From contig DASTSN010000011.1 in assembly GCA_035760665.1 (NCBI GenBank), positions 1 to 21,868 of the forward strand: a stretch of 21,868 nt of DNA, read 5' to 3'. The position numbers and the translations under genes were made by a program. The notes beneath the pieces are model-generated. The model was not told where the DNA came from, made no database searches, and worked only from the letters and a program-made list of their open reading frames with translations. Each line of letters starts with the position of its first letter. Within the stretch, counting starts at the first letter, position 1. The stretch is from DASTSN01 sp035760665 (GTDB taxonomy: Bacteria > Bacteroidota > Bacteroidia > Chitinophagales > Chitinophagaceae). This document shows, in pieces, positions 15,904-21,868 of the stretch.

Positions 15904-16914
15904 ATGAATCATTCTTTGCAATTTGCGATAATCGGATGCGGCCGCATTGCCTCCCGTCATGCTGCGGAAATGTGCAGGCATGGGAAACTCGTTGCGGTAT
16001 GTGATATTGTAAAAGAAGCAGCTGATACATTTGCCCAAAAATTCAAGGCAAAAGCTTATTATTCCATTGATGCCCTGTTAGCTGGAGAAAAAAAGATTGA
16101 TGTTATTGCCATCTGCACACCCAATGGTTTACATGCCAGCCACAGCATCCGCTCATTACAGGCGGGGATACACGTACTTTGCGAGAAGCCAATGGCTCTT
16201 TCCACTGCTGATGCAGAACAAATGATCCAGGCTGCCAAAAACGCTGAAAAAAAACTCTACATCGTAAAGCAAAACAGGTTTAATCCCCCGGTGATGCTTG
16301 TAAAAAAGTTGTTAGAAAAACAAAAACTGGGAAGAGTATTCCAGTTTCAGATCAACTGCTTCTGGAACCGGCCTGCAGCCTATTATCAAAACAACTGGCG
16401 CGGTACACGCAAGCTCGATGGCGGCACCTTGTTTACACAGTTTAGCCATTTTATCGATATCCTTTACTGGTTACTTGGCGATGTAGCCGACATAAAAAGT
16501 TTCCAGGCCAATTTCCTGCATACCGGTACCATTGAATTTGAAGATAGTGGTGTGGTATTATTAAAAATGAAAAACGGAGCGATTGGTACCATCAATTATT
16601 CTGTAAATGCACACCGGAAAAACATGGAAGGATCTTTCACCCTGCTGGGTGAAAAAGGCACCGTGAAAATTGGTGGTCAATATTTAAATGAACTCGATTA
16701 TTTTCTTGTGGAAAATGAACCCGTGCCGGTATTAGATCATGAAAAGCCCTCGAACCAATACGGCTTTTATGAAGGCTCCATGAGTAACCATGATAAAGTA
16801 TATGAACATTTGGTGAAAGCCCTTGCAGATAACGATCATGCCATGGTGGCTGCCGATGAAGCCATCAAATCAGTTGAAATCATCGAAACTATTTACCAAC
16901 AACGATTACTGTGA
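15904..16914 (+). CDS. Gfo/Idh/MocA family oxidoreductase, probable nucleotide-sugar dehydrogenase
   Basis: A 336-residue NAD(P)-dependent oxidoreductase. The N-terminal Rossmann domain has FAIIGCGRIASRH (residues 7-19) and VAVCDIV. The family signature CEKPMALST, with its catalytic Lys, follows AICTPNGLHASHS. The C-terminal alpha/beta domain includes NNWRGTRKLDGGTLFTQFSH and HFIDILYWLLGD, where the Asp and His of the family substrate site lie. This pattern resembles enzymes acting on UDP-sugars in surface polysaccharide synthesis (WlbA/WbpB/GnnA-like), but which one cannot be fixed from sequence. A frame opens at GTG 15871; ATG 15904 is preferred because it directly precedes the Rossmann motif and follows the promoter. 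It overlaps the next gene by four bases (GTGA), so the two are translationally coupled. Confidence 0.88.
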   Translation: MNHSLQFAIIGCGRIASRHAAEMCRHGKLVAVCDIVKEAADTFAQKFKAKAYYSIDALLAGEKKIDVIAICTPNGLHASHSIRSLQAGIHVLCEKPMALSTADAEQMIQAAKNAEKKLYIVKQNRFNPPVMLVKKLLEKQKLGRVFQFQINCFWNRPAAYYQNNWRGTRKLDGGTLFTQFSHFIDILYWLLGDVADIKSFQANFLHTGTIEFEDSGVVLLKMKNGAIGTINYSVNAHRKNMEGSFTLLGEKGTVKIGGQYLNELDYFLVENEPVPVLDHEKPSNQYGFYEGSMSNHDKVYEHLVKALADNDHAMVAADEAIKSVEIIETIYQQRLL

Positions 16915-17981
16915 AAACGCTTGTTCATATCGTCGGGAACCGCCCTCAATTCATCAAGTTATCCGTTCTTTATGAAGAGCTGAAAAACAACTCCGCTGTC
17001 AGGCAGCAAATCATCCATACCGGCCAGCATTCCAGTGCGGAAATGAGCGATATTTTTTTTCAGGAACTGCATATTCCGCAGCCCGATGTTTACCTGAACA
17101 TCAGCAATACAGGCACAGCCGATGAATTTATCGGGGCGGCTGCCACAGCATTACAGCGGTATTTTACCGATCAAAAAAACTTATTGGTTTTTGTTTACGG
17201 TGATACCAACACAACAATGGCGGCCGCCCTGGCAGCACGCAGGTCGGGTTGCCATTTATTGCATTTTGAAGCCGGCGTCCGTACGGGTGATGCGGCAATG
17301 CCGGAAGAAATCAACAGGCTGGTTACAGACAGGTTAGCCGATACGAATTTCTGTTGCACAGAAAGAAATTTTTTAACCATGCTTGCCGAAGGCTATAGCC
17401 AGTCTATTGCGTCTCGCCTCTTTCTAACCGGTGATTTATTATATGATGCGTTTTTAAAAATTCCTGCAGCTGCAACAAATATTACCCGTGAAAAAAAATA
17501 CCTCGGGGTCACCATTCACAGGGCTTCCAACCTGGGGAATCTTGAAAATCTTACAGAAATTATTGAAGCGCTTAATACACTTCATAAAGAAATTCCGGTC
17601 ATCATGCCCATGCACCCACACACCCGGAAGAAAATACTGGACTATGGCCTGGCTCCCTCCTTCCAAATTCTTCCGCCCTGCGGGTATGCCGAAATGAAAA
17701 GGTTTATTATCAACGCAGAATATTTGATCACTGATAGCGGTGGCAGTTGCCGGGAAGCGTATTTTGCCAAAAAAAAATCGGTGATCGTGATGCCCCGACC
17801 ATTCTGGCCTGAAATTACAGAAAAAAAATGCGCGGTTTCGGTAAACGCCAACAAAAAAAATATCCTGGAGGCATTTGCGCAATTACCGCGGCTCGATGCC
17901 AATTTCGAAAGTTGCATCTTCGGGCAGGGTAATGCCGCCGCAAAAATCAGGGATATCATCACACACCAACTGAAAAACTAG
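16911..17981 (+). CDS. UDP-N-acetylglucosamine 2-epimerase-like protein (non-hydrolysing, WecB type)
   Basis: A 356-residue GT-B-fold epimerase related to WecB, which interconverts UDP-GlcNAc and UDP-ManNAc. Residues matching the E. coli active site are present: Arg11 and Lys16 in GNRPQFIKL, Asp98 in VYGDTNTT, Glu120 in HFEAGVRT, Glu132 and Arg136 in PEEINRL, and His203 in TIHRASN. The uridine/phosphate-binding segment TDSGGSCREA is at 274-283. Two variations are GNRPQ in place of the usual GTRPE, and VMPRPFWPEITEKK in the normally Arg-Thr-rich loop, so the exact substrate may differ. Start is GTG 16911, overlapping the preceding stop (GTGA). The gene holds three adenine tracts of 8-9 bases at Lys codons (17769-17777, 17821-17828, 17853-17860). 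It probably supplies an N-acetylmannosamine-type precursor to the two downstream glycosyltransferases. Confidence 0.88.
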   Translation: MKTLVHIVGNRPQFIKLSVLYEELKNNSAVRQQIIHTGQHSSAEMSDIFFQELHIPQPDVYLNISNTGTADEFIGAAATALQRYFTDQKNLLVFVYGDTNTTMAAALAARRSGCHLLHFEAGVRTGDAAMPEEINRLVTDRLADTNFCCTERNFLTMLAEGYSQSIASRLFLTGDLLYDAFLKIPAAATNITREKKYLGVTIHRASNLGNLENLTEIIEALNTLHKEIPVIMPMHPHTRKKILDYGLAPSFQILPPCGYAEMKRFIINAEYLITDSGGSCREAYFAKKKSVIVMPRPFWPEITEKKCAVSVNANKKNILEAFAQLPRLDANFESCIFGQGNAAAKIRDIITHQLKN

Positions 17982-17989
17982 CGAATGAA

Positions 17990-19126
17990 ATGACCGGCCA
18001 AAAAAGCAAAAAAAGTCAAAAAAGAATAACAGTATCAGTGATTTCAAACCTTGCCACTGATCAGCGGGTCATTCGCATCAGCAGCACTTTACAGGAAATG
18101 GGATTTGAAGTTATCGTATTCTATCGTAACCTGAAAGGGAATATTTTACCGGGATCCTATCATTTTCGCTACCAAAAAATCAATTGCTTTTTCCGAAAAG
18201 GTGTTTTGCAATATGCCGAATTTAATTGTAAACTTTTCTTTCGCCTGCTTTTCTGCAAAACAGATTATTTTTTAGCCAATGACCTGGATACCCTTGCGCC
18301 AAATTACCTGGCCAGCAAACTTCGCCGCAAGTATTTATTTTATGACACACATGAGTATTTTACAGGCGTTCCCGAATTAAAAAATGCTCCTGTTAAAAGA
18401 AAAACCTGGAAACTATTGGAAGACTGGATATTTCCCAAATTGAAAACGGTGTACACCGTTAATGAATCAGTGCGGGACCAGTACCAGGCTGAATATGGTA
18501 ATACAATCGGCATTGTGAGAAATGTACCTGTAACTGTACAGGTGCAAAAGAAAGCAATGCCACAGCATTGGCAAAACAAAGTGATTATGATGATGCAGGG
18601 CATTGGCATTAATGAAGGACGTGGAGGACTCGAATTACTGGAATCCATGCGTTACCTGCCCGAACAATATCACCTGGTTTTTATCGGGTCGGGAAACAAC
18701 TGGCAACAAATAGCCCAGAAAAGGCGCAGCTGGCAACTGGAGGAAAAAGTGGAGATGATCAATCCCTTGCCACCGGCGGAATTGAGACAATACACCCTGC
18801 TGGCATATATTGGGTACAGCCTGGATAATTTTTCCGATCTGAATTGCCGTTTCAATTTGCCCAATAAAATCTTTGATTACATTCATGCGGGTGTGCCTGT
18901 GATTGCAACGGCGATACCCGAAGTAAAAAAGATTATCGAACAATACCAGTGCGGTATTTGTATAAATACCAACGATCCCGAAGAGATTGCGAGTGCAACA
19001 AAAAAGCTGACTGAAAATACCGTTTTGTACCATCAGCTGAAACGGAATACGGTAGAGGCTGCAAAAGAACTATGCTGGGAAAAAGAAAAAAACAGACTGA
19101 TCGCCATCTATGAAAAATATTTATGA
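17990..19126 (+). CDS. Glycosyltransferase family 4-like protein
   Basis: A 378-residue GT-B glycosyltransferase without signal peptide or membrane helix. The N-terminal half (acceptor side) has VISNLATDQRVIRISSTLQE and NDLDTLAPNYLASKL, followed by FYDTHEYFTGVPEL, a segment seen in many Bacteroidota surface-glycan transferases. The C-terminal half (donor side) has LVFIGSGNNW at about residues 228-237 and LPNKIFDYIHAGVPVIATAI, with the GT4 Glu-rich EVKKIIE region just after. The donor sugar cannot be told. It begins 8 bases after the epimerase stop and its TGA overlaps the next start (ATGA), so it belongs to the same operon. The first residues are Lys-rich (GQKSKKSQKR) and coded by A runs; the cytoplasmic face of the inner membrane is the likely workplace. 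Confidence 0.87.
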   Translation: MTGQKSKKSQKRITVSVISNLATDQRVIRISSTLQEMGFEVIVFYRNLKGNILPGSYHFRYQKINCFFRKGVLQYAEFNCKLFFRLLFCKTDYFLANDLDTLAPNYLASKLRRKYLFYDTHEYFTGVPELKNAPVKRKTWKLLEDWIFPKLKTVYTVNESVRDQYQAEYGNTIGIVRNVPVTVQVQKKAMPQHWQNKVIMMMQGIGINEGRGGLELLESMRYLPEQYHLVFIGSGNNWQQIAQKRRSWQLEEKVEMINPLPPAELRQYTLLAYIGYSLDNFSDLNCRFNLPNKIFDYIHAGVPVIATAIPEVKKIIEQYQCGICINTNDPEEIASATKKLTENTVLYHQLKRNTVEAAKELCWEKEKNRLIAIYEKYL

Positions 19127-20250
19127 CCGATAAACAGCTACATATCGTTTGCCTTGACAATCCATATCCGCCTGATTACGGCGGTTCCATTGATATGTAT
19201 AACCGGATTGTAGCCTTGTACAAAAACGGTATAGATATTCACCTGCACTTTTTTGAATACAACAATAAAAAAGAAACTGGCCCGCTACAAAAGTATTGCT
19301 CCAGTATAACCAGTTATAAACGCAAGACTGGTTGGGGCGGTTTTTCTTTGACCACTCCATATATCGTCTACTCACGGATCAACCAGGAATTGATCGCCAA
19401 TTTAACAGCTGATAGTTCGCCGGTTTTGCTCGAGGGGGTTCATTGCTCCGGCATTGCACCCTTCATCCAAAAGCAGGGACGGAAAATTATCGTGCGCCTG
19501 CATAATGATGAAAGCTCTTATTACCACCGGCTGTTCAAAACCGAAAAAGATTTTTTAAAAAAGATTTATTTCTGGAACGAAAGCCGCCTGTTAAAAAAAT
19601 ACCAGTCTGGCTTATCTGCAGAAGGGATTTATGCCTGTATGACGGACACGGATTTAAAACAATTTCATCAACATTACCACTTACATGACGTGAGAAAACT
19701 GCCCTCCTCCCTTGCATGGCAACAGCTGAAATGCCGGACGGGCACCGGCAGTTTTTGCCTGTACCACGGTAATTTATCCGTACCGGAAAATGAAGAAGCC
19801 GCTGTGTGGCTCATTGACAAAGTGTTTATGAAACTGAAAATACCGTTTGTTATTGCCGGTAAAAACCCTTCCAAGCGCTTAGAAAAAATTGCCCACCTGA
19901 ATAAGCACACCTGCCTTATCGCCAGCCCATCGGAAGAAGAAATCAATGACCTTGTTATAAAAGCACATATCAATGTACTCCCTTCATTTAATGCAACGGG
20001 TCTTAAGTTAAAGGTCTTGCATGCCCTGTTTGAAGGGCGTCATTGTGTCACCAACATGGCCGCAGTGGAAGGTACAGGACTGGAACAATGTTGCCGCGTT
20101 GGTGATACCGCAGCTGAGATGATTGACATTATTTCCAGGTTGTACACCCAGCCTTTTACAGAGGAAGAAATAGCCTTAAGAGAAAAACTCCTTTACCCGG
20201 CGTACGACAATATGCAAAATGCCCGGCTGCTCAGTCAATGGTTATATTAG
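19123..20250 (+). CDS. Divergent GT-B glycosyltransferase
   Basis: A 375-residue protein. The N-terminus HIVCLDNPYPPDYGGSIDMY is the typical P-x-D-Y-G-G loop of GT4-like enzymes, and the C-terminal half carries LPSFNATGLKLKVLHALFEG and TNMAAVEGTGLE, which correspond to the donor-binding E-x7-E region. The usual acidic residues are less clear than in the preceding enzyme (GLKLKVLHALFEG in place of GxxxKxxEAMAxG), so it is recognisable but divergent. It starts inside the stop of the preceding gene (ATGA overlap) and is the last gene of the four-gene sugar cluster. Its last 20 bases overlap the 3' end of ftsE on the other strand, and no terminator lies between. Donor, acceptor and linkage are unknown. 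Confidence 0.8.
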   Translation: MTDKQLHIVCLDNPYPPDYGGSIDMYNRIVALYKNGIDIHLHFFEYNNKKETGPLQKYCSSITSYKRKTGWGGFSLTTPYIVYSRINQELIANLTADSSPVLLEGVHCSGIAPFIQKQGRKIIVRLHNDESSYYHRLFKTEKDFLKKIYFWNESRLLKKYQSGLSAEGIYACMTDTDLKQFHQHYHLHDVRKLPSSLAWQQLKCRTGTGSFCLYHGNLSVPENEEAAVWLIDKVFMKLKIPFVIAGKNPSKRLEKIAHLNKHTCLIASPSEEEINDLVIKAHINVLPSFNATGLKLKVLHALFEGRHCVTNMAAVEGTGLEQCCRVGDTAAEMIDIISRLYTQPFTEEEIALREKLLYPAYDNMQNARLLSQWLY

Positions 20251-20920
20251 CATTGTCAATAACCTTCCCCCTTTCAGTGCGAATGGTGCGGGCAGGAAAT
20301 TTTTGAATAACGATATAGTCATGCGTAGCCATCACAATTGCTGTTCCGTAATCTTTTGATATCTGGAACAAAAGCGTCATGATTTCGTCGGATGTTTCGG
20401 GGTCCAGGTTGCCCGTAGGCTCATCGGCAAGAATCAGTTTTGGAGAATTCAACAATGCCCTGGCTATATCTACGCGTTGTTGCTCACCACCACTCAGCTC
20501 AAAAGGCATTTTAAATCCCTTCGATTTCAGTCCCACTTTATCAAGAACGTCCAGTATTTTTTCATCCATCAGCTTTTCGTCTTTCCACCCGGTGGCCCGC
20601 AAAACGAACTTCAGGTTATCATTTACATTACGGTCTGTTAATAACTGAAAATCCTGAAACACCACACCAAGGTTGCGGCGTAAATAAGGCACTTTTTTCC
20701 AGTCGAGATTGCGTAGTGAATAGCCTGTAACTGATCCCTCCCCCTCTTTCAATGGCAATTCACCGTACAAAGTTTTCAAAAGGCTTGATTTTCCAGTGCC
20801 GGTTTTGCCGACCAGGTATACAAATTCGCTCCTGCTAATTGTCAAGTTTACGTCCTGGAGAATTAAATTGCTGCCCTGGAAAATATTTGCATGCTGTAAT
20901 TCTATAATTGCGTCCGTCAT
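20231..20920 (-). CDS. ftsE: FtsE-type ABC transporter ATP-binding protein
   Basis: A 229-residue ATPase with the FtsE pattern. All ABC motifs are present: Walker A GKTGTGKSS, Q-loop VVFQDFQLL, signature LSGGEQQRVDIARAL, Walker B LILADEPTGNLDP and H-loop MATHD. FtsE with the membrane protein FtsX regulates periplasmic peptidoglycan hydrolases at the division site; it is not a true transporter. The FtsX partner is not adjacent here: the neighbours are a convergent glycosyltransferase and a divergent repressor. The start at ATG 20920 is preferred over the in-frame ATG at 20950, because MTDAIIELQHANIF is the normal family start and a near-consensus -7 element (TATTTTG on the minus strand, 20938-20944) lies just upstream. 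LolD/MacB-type ATPases are the main alternative; TGTGKSSLLKTLYGELPL fits FtsE better. Confidence 0.88.
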   Translation of the reverse strand: MTDAIIELQHANIFQGSNLILQDVNLTISRSEFVYLVGKTGTGKSSLLKTLYGELPLKEGEGSVTGYSLRNLDWKKVPYLRRNLGVVFQDFQLLTDRNVNDNLKFVLRATGWKDEKLMDEKILDVLDKVGLKSKGFKMPFELSGGEQQRVDIARALLNSPKLILADEPTGNLDPETSDEIMTLLFQISKDYGTAIVMATHDYIVIQKFPARTIRTERGKVIDNANITID

Positions 20921-20981
20921 ACCCCATTGGTTTACTGCAAAATAACGCAAAGAAGAGGAGGTGACCAGTTTTTTTTAAAAT

Positions 20982-21017
20982 AACTAATAATTTAGTTTTT
21001 AAACTAAAAAATTAGTT
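20982..21017. promoter_or_regulatory. Tandem operator: two AACTAA-N4-TTAGTT dyads, probably for the BlaI-type repressor
   Basis: Two palindromes with identical 6-base arms and 4-base spacers: 20982-20997 (spacer TAAT) and 21002-21017 (spacer AAAA). Their centres are exactly 20 bp apart, about two helical turns, so two dimers could bind the same face of the helix. The second dyad ends 25 bases before the repressor ATG and abuts a near-consensus -7 box TAGCTTTA (21019-21026). A T tract (20996-21000) could serve as the -33 element inside the dyads. BlaI/MecI repressors classically bind paired dyads in their own promoter, which supports autoregulation. Confidence 0.7.
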
Positions 21018-21042
21018 TTAGCTTTATCTCAAACAAATAAAT

Positions 21043-21411
21043 ATGAAAACCCTCACAAAAGCAGAAGAACAGGTTATGCAGGTATTGTGGAAGCTGGGTA
21101 AGGCCTTTTTACGGGATATAGTGGAGTCGATGCCCAACCCCAAGCCACACCAAAACACGGTGGCCACCCTGTTAAAAATCCTTGTGGAAAAACAATTCGT
21201 CACCATCACAGTACTTGGCAGGCAACATGAATATGCGCCAGCCATTAGTAAAGAAGATTATTCCAAACGAACCATGAAGCAGATGGTAAAAGGCTACTTT
21301 GAAGGATCCTTCAGCAATGTTGTTTCGTTCATGGTCAAAGAAAATAATATCAGTATAGAAGAACTTGAATCATTGCTTCAGCAGATCAAAAAACAGCAGC
21401 ATAAAAAATAG
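21043..21411 (+). CDS. BlaI/MecI/CopY family transcriptional repressor
   Basis: A 122-residue winged-helix DNA-binding protein of the usual family length. The N-terminal domain starts LTKAEEQVMQVLWKLGKAFL (residues 4-23), with the recognition helix in PKPHQNTVATLLKILVEK (about 33-50) and the wing VTITVLGRQHEYAP (about 53-66). The C-terminal helices (about 75-122) form the dimerisation part and contain the family cleavage region near SFSNVVSFMVKE. In the classical system, beta-lactam sensing by BlaR1 leads to cleavage of BlaI and derepression. The next gene, 31 bases downstream, encodes the N-terminus of an M56 peptidase, so this is a repressor-sensor pair. Bacteroidota carry many such pairs that control genes other than beta-lactamases, so the signal here is unknown. 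A tandem operator lies directly upstream. Confidence 0.93.
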   Translation: MKTLTKAEEQVMQVLWKLGKAFLRDIVESMPNPKPHQNTVATLLKILVEKQFVTITVLGRQHEYAPAISKEDYSKRTMKQMVKGYFEGSFSNVVSFMVKENNISIEELESLLQQIKKQQHKK

Positions 21412-21442
21412 CATTTAATTATTCGGTATTAAAAACGAATCA

Positions 21443-21868
21443 ATGAAAACCATTGCCATGAATCTTATCCAGGTACTTCTTTGCTCAGGCCTGCTGTATG
21501 GTTATTACCATATTTTACTGCGAAACAGGCGGTTTCACAGCTATAACCGGTATTACCTGCTTTTTTCAGTTCTGATTAGCCTTACGGTGCCGCTGTTGCA
21601 TATACCGCTATATTTTTCCAACACTGGAGAAGAGAATTTACTTATTTATAACCTGGCAAAATTCAGTTTGGCTAATGGCGCGGATGAGGCCCTTACAAGC
21701 AGCCATCGGACTGTGGTTCATTTTTTTACACTTCAAAATATTTTACTAATCGCATATGGAACAATTTTTATGCTCATGCTTGTAAAATTTTTGAAGGCTT
21801 TGCTCACAATACGACGTATCTGTCATCAATATCCTGCTGAAAAAATTGAACATATCCGCTTCATCAAT
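21443..21868 (+). CDS. M56 family (BlaR1-like) membrane sensor peptidase, N-terminal part (3'-truncated by window edge)
   Basis: An open frame of 142 codons from ATG 21443 runs off the right edge without a stop. It starts MKTIAMNLIQVLLCSGLLYG; a second in-frame ATG at 21458 is an alternative. Three hydrophobic helices are visible: about residues 6-26, 39-56 (LFSVLISLTVPLLHIPLYF) and 96-112 (NILLIAYGTIFMLMLVKFL). Between the first two is HILLRNRRFHSYNRYYLL, the usual Bacteroidota M56 arrangement of a Tyr/Arg-rich loop. The catalytic HEXXH zinc motif is expected later and is not in the window, so activity cannot be judged. It is placed directly after a BlaI-type repressor, consistent with a two-gene sensor-repressor operon. 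C-terminal domains (penicillin-binding, TonB or plain) are unknown. Confidence 0.8.
   Translation, partial: MKTIAMNLIQVLLCSGLLYGYYHILLRNRRFHSYNRYYLLFSVLISLTVPLLHIPLYFSNTGEENLLIYNLAKFSLANGADEALTSSHRTVVHFFTLQNILLIAYGTIFMLMLVKFLKALLTIRRICHQYPAEKIEHIRFIN

Noticed and set aside
19732..19756. Hairpin TGCCGG...CCGGCA followed by GTTTTT inside the second glycosyltransferase
   Set aside because: It looks like a short terminator but lies in the middle of an intact coding region, with only six base pairs; most likely chance.
1..21868. Search for insertion sequences, prophage, integrases, toxin-antitoxin or defence genes
   Set aside because: No transposase, integrase, terminal inverted repeats, target duplications or defence-family motifs were seen; the tRNA-His has no duplicated 3' end downstream that would mark an integrated element.

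Overview
This window looks like chromosomal DNA from a Bacteroidota bacterium, most likely a Chitinophagaceae-type member of the Chitinophagales. The evidence is family content (a TonB-dependent receptor of the 'outer membrane beta-barrel' class, paired OmpA proteins with thrombospondin type 3 repeats, a BlaI/M56 sensor pair, a secreted S8 protease with a long insertion), promoters of the Bacteroidota form TAnnTTTG often followed by CA, and the near absence of Shine-Dalgarno sequences. Species cannot be named from sequence reading alone.

Layout. (a) 1-1685: the 3' end of polyphosphate kinase (ppk1) overlaps a short-form exopolyphosphatase (ppx/gppA). (b) 1766-4201: panB (pantothenate/CoA synthesis) and an ALDH7-type aldehyde dehydrogenase with its own promoter. 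(c) 4290-9328: envelope and secreted proteins, namely two tandem paralogous OmpA/TSP3 outer-membrane proteins, the first with a decayed OmpA domain, then a subtilase; strong terminators follow the second OmpA gene and the subtilase. (d) 9416-12147: a DinB-fold protein converges on a tail-specific protease (Prc/Tsp), with a bidirectional terminator between them. (e) 12277-13057: a complete tRNA-His(GTG) unit with promoter and terminator, then a small DUF445 membrane protein. (f) 13198-15822: a TonB-dependent-receptor-like outer-membrane protein with a terminator. (g) 15904-20250: a tightly coupled four-gene sugar cluster (Gfo/Idh/MocA oxidoreductase, UDP-GlcNAc 2-epimerase-like protein, two GT-B glycosyltransferases), probably for a cell-surface polysaccharide or glycan. 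(h) 20231-20920: ftsE on the minus strand, overlapping the last glycosyltransferase tail to tail. (i) 20982-21868: a BlaI/MecI-type repressor and the start of an M56 (BlaR1-like) membrane sensor peptidase, which runs off the window.

The common theme is envelope biology: outer-membrane proteins, periplasmic/secreted proteases, surface sugar synthesis, an FtsE ATPase and a probable envelope-stress sensor. Most genes are ordinary housekeeping or well-known families. I found no clearly new multi-gene system. The most informative undescribed detail is a pair of identical-armed operator dyads (AACTAA-N4-TTAGTT), exactly 20 bp centre to centre, in the ftsE-blaI intergenic region. Next come the decayed OmpA domain in the first OmpA/TSP3 paralogue and a possible nucleotide-sugar pathway whose C6 dehydrogenase is not in the window.
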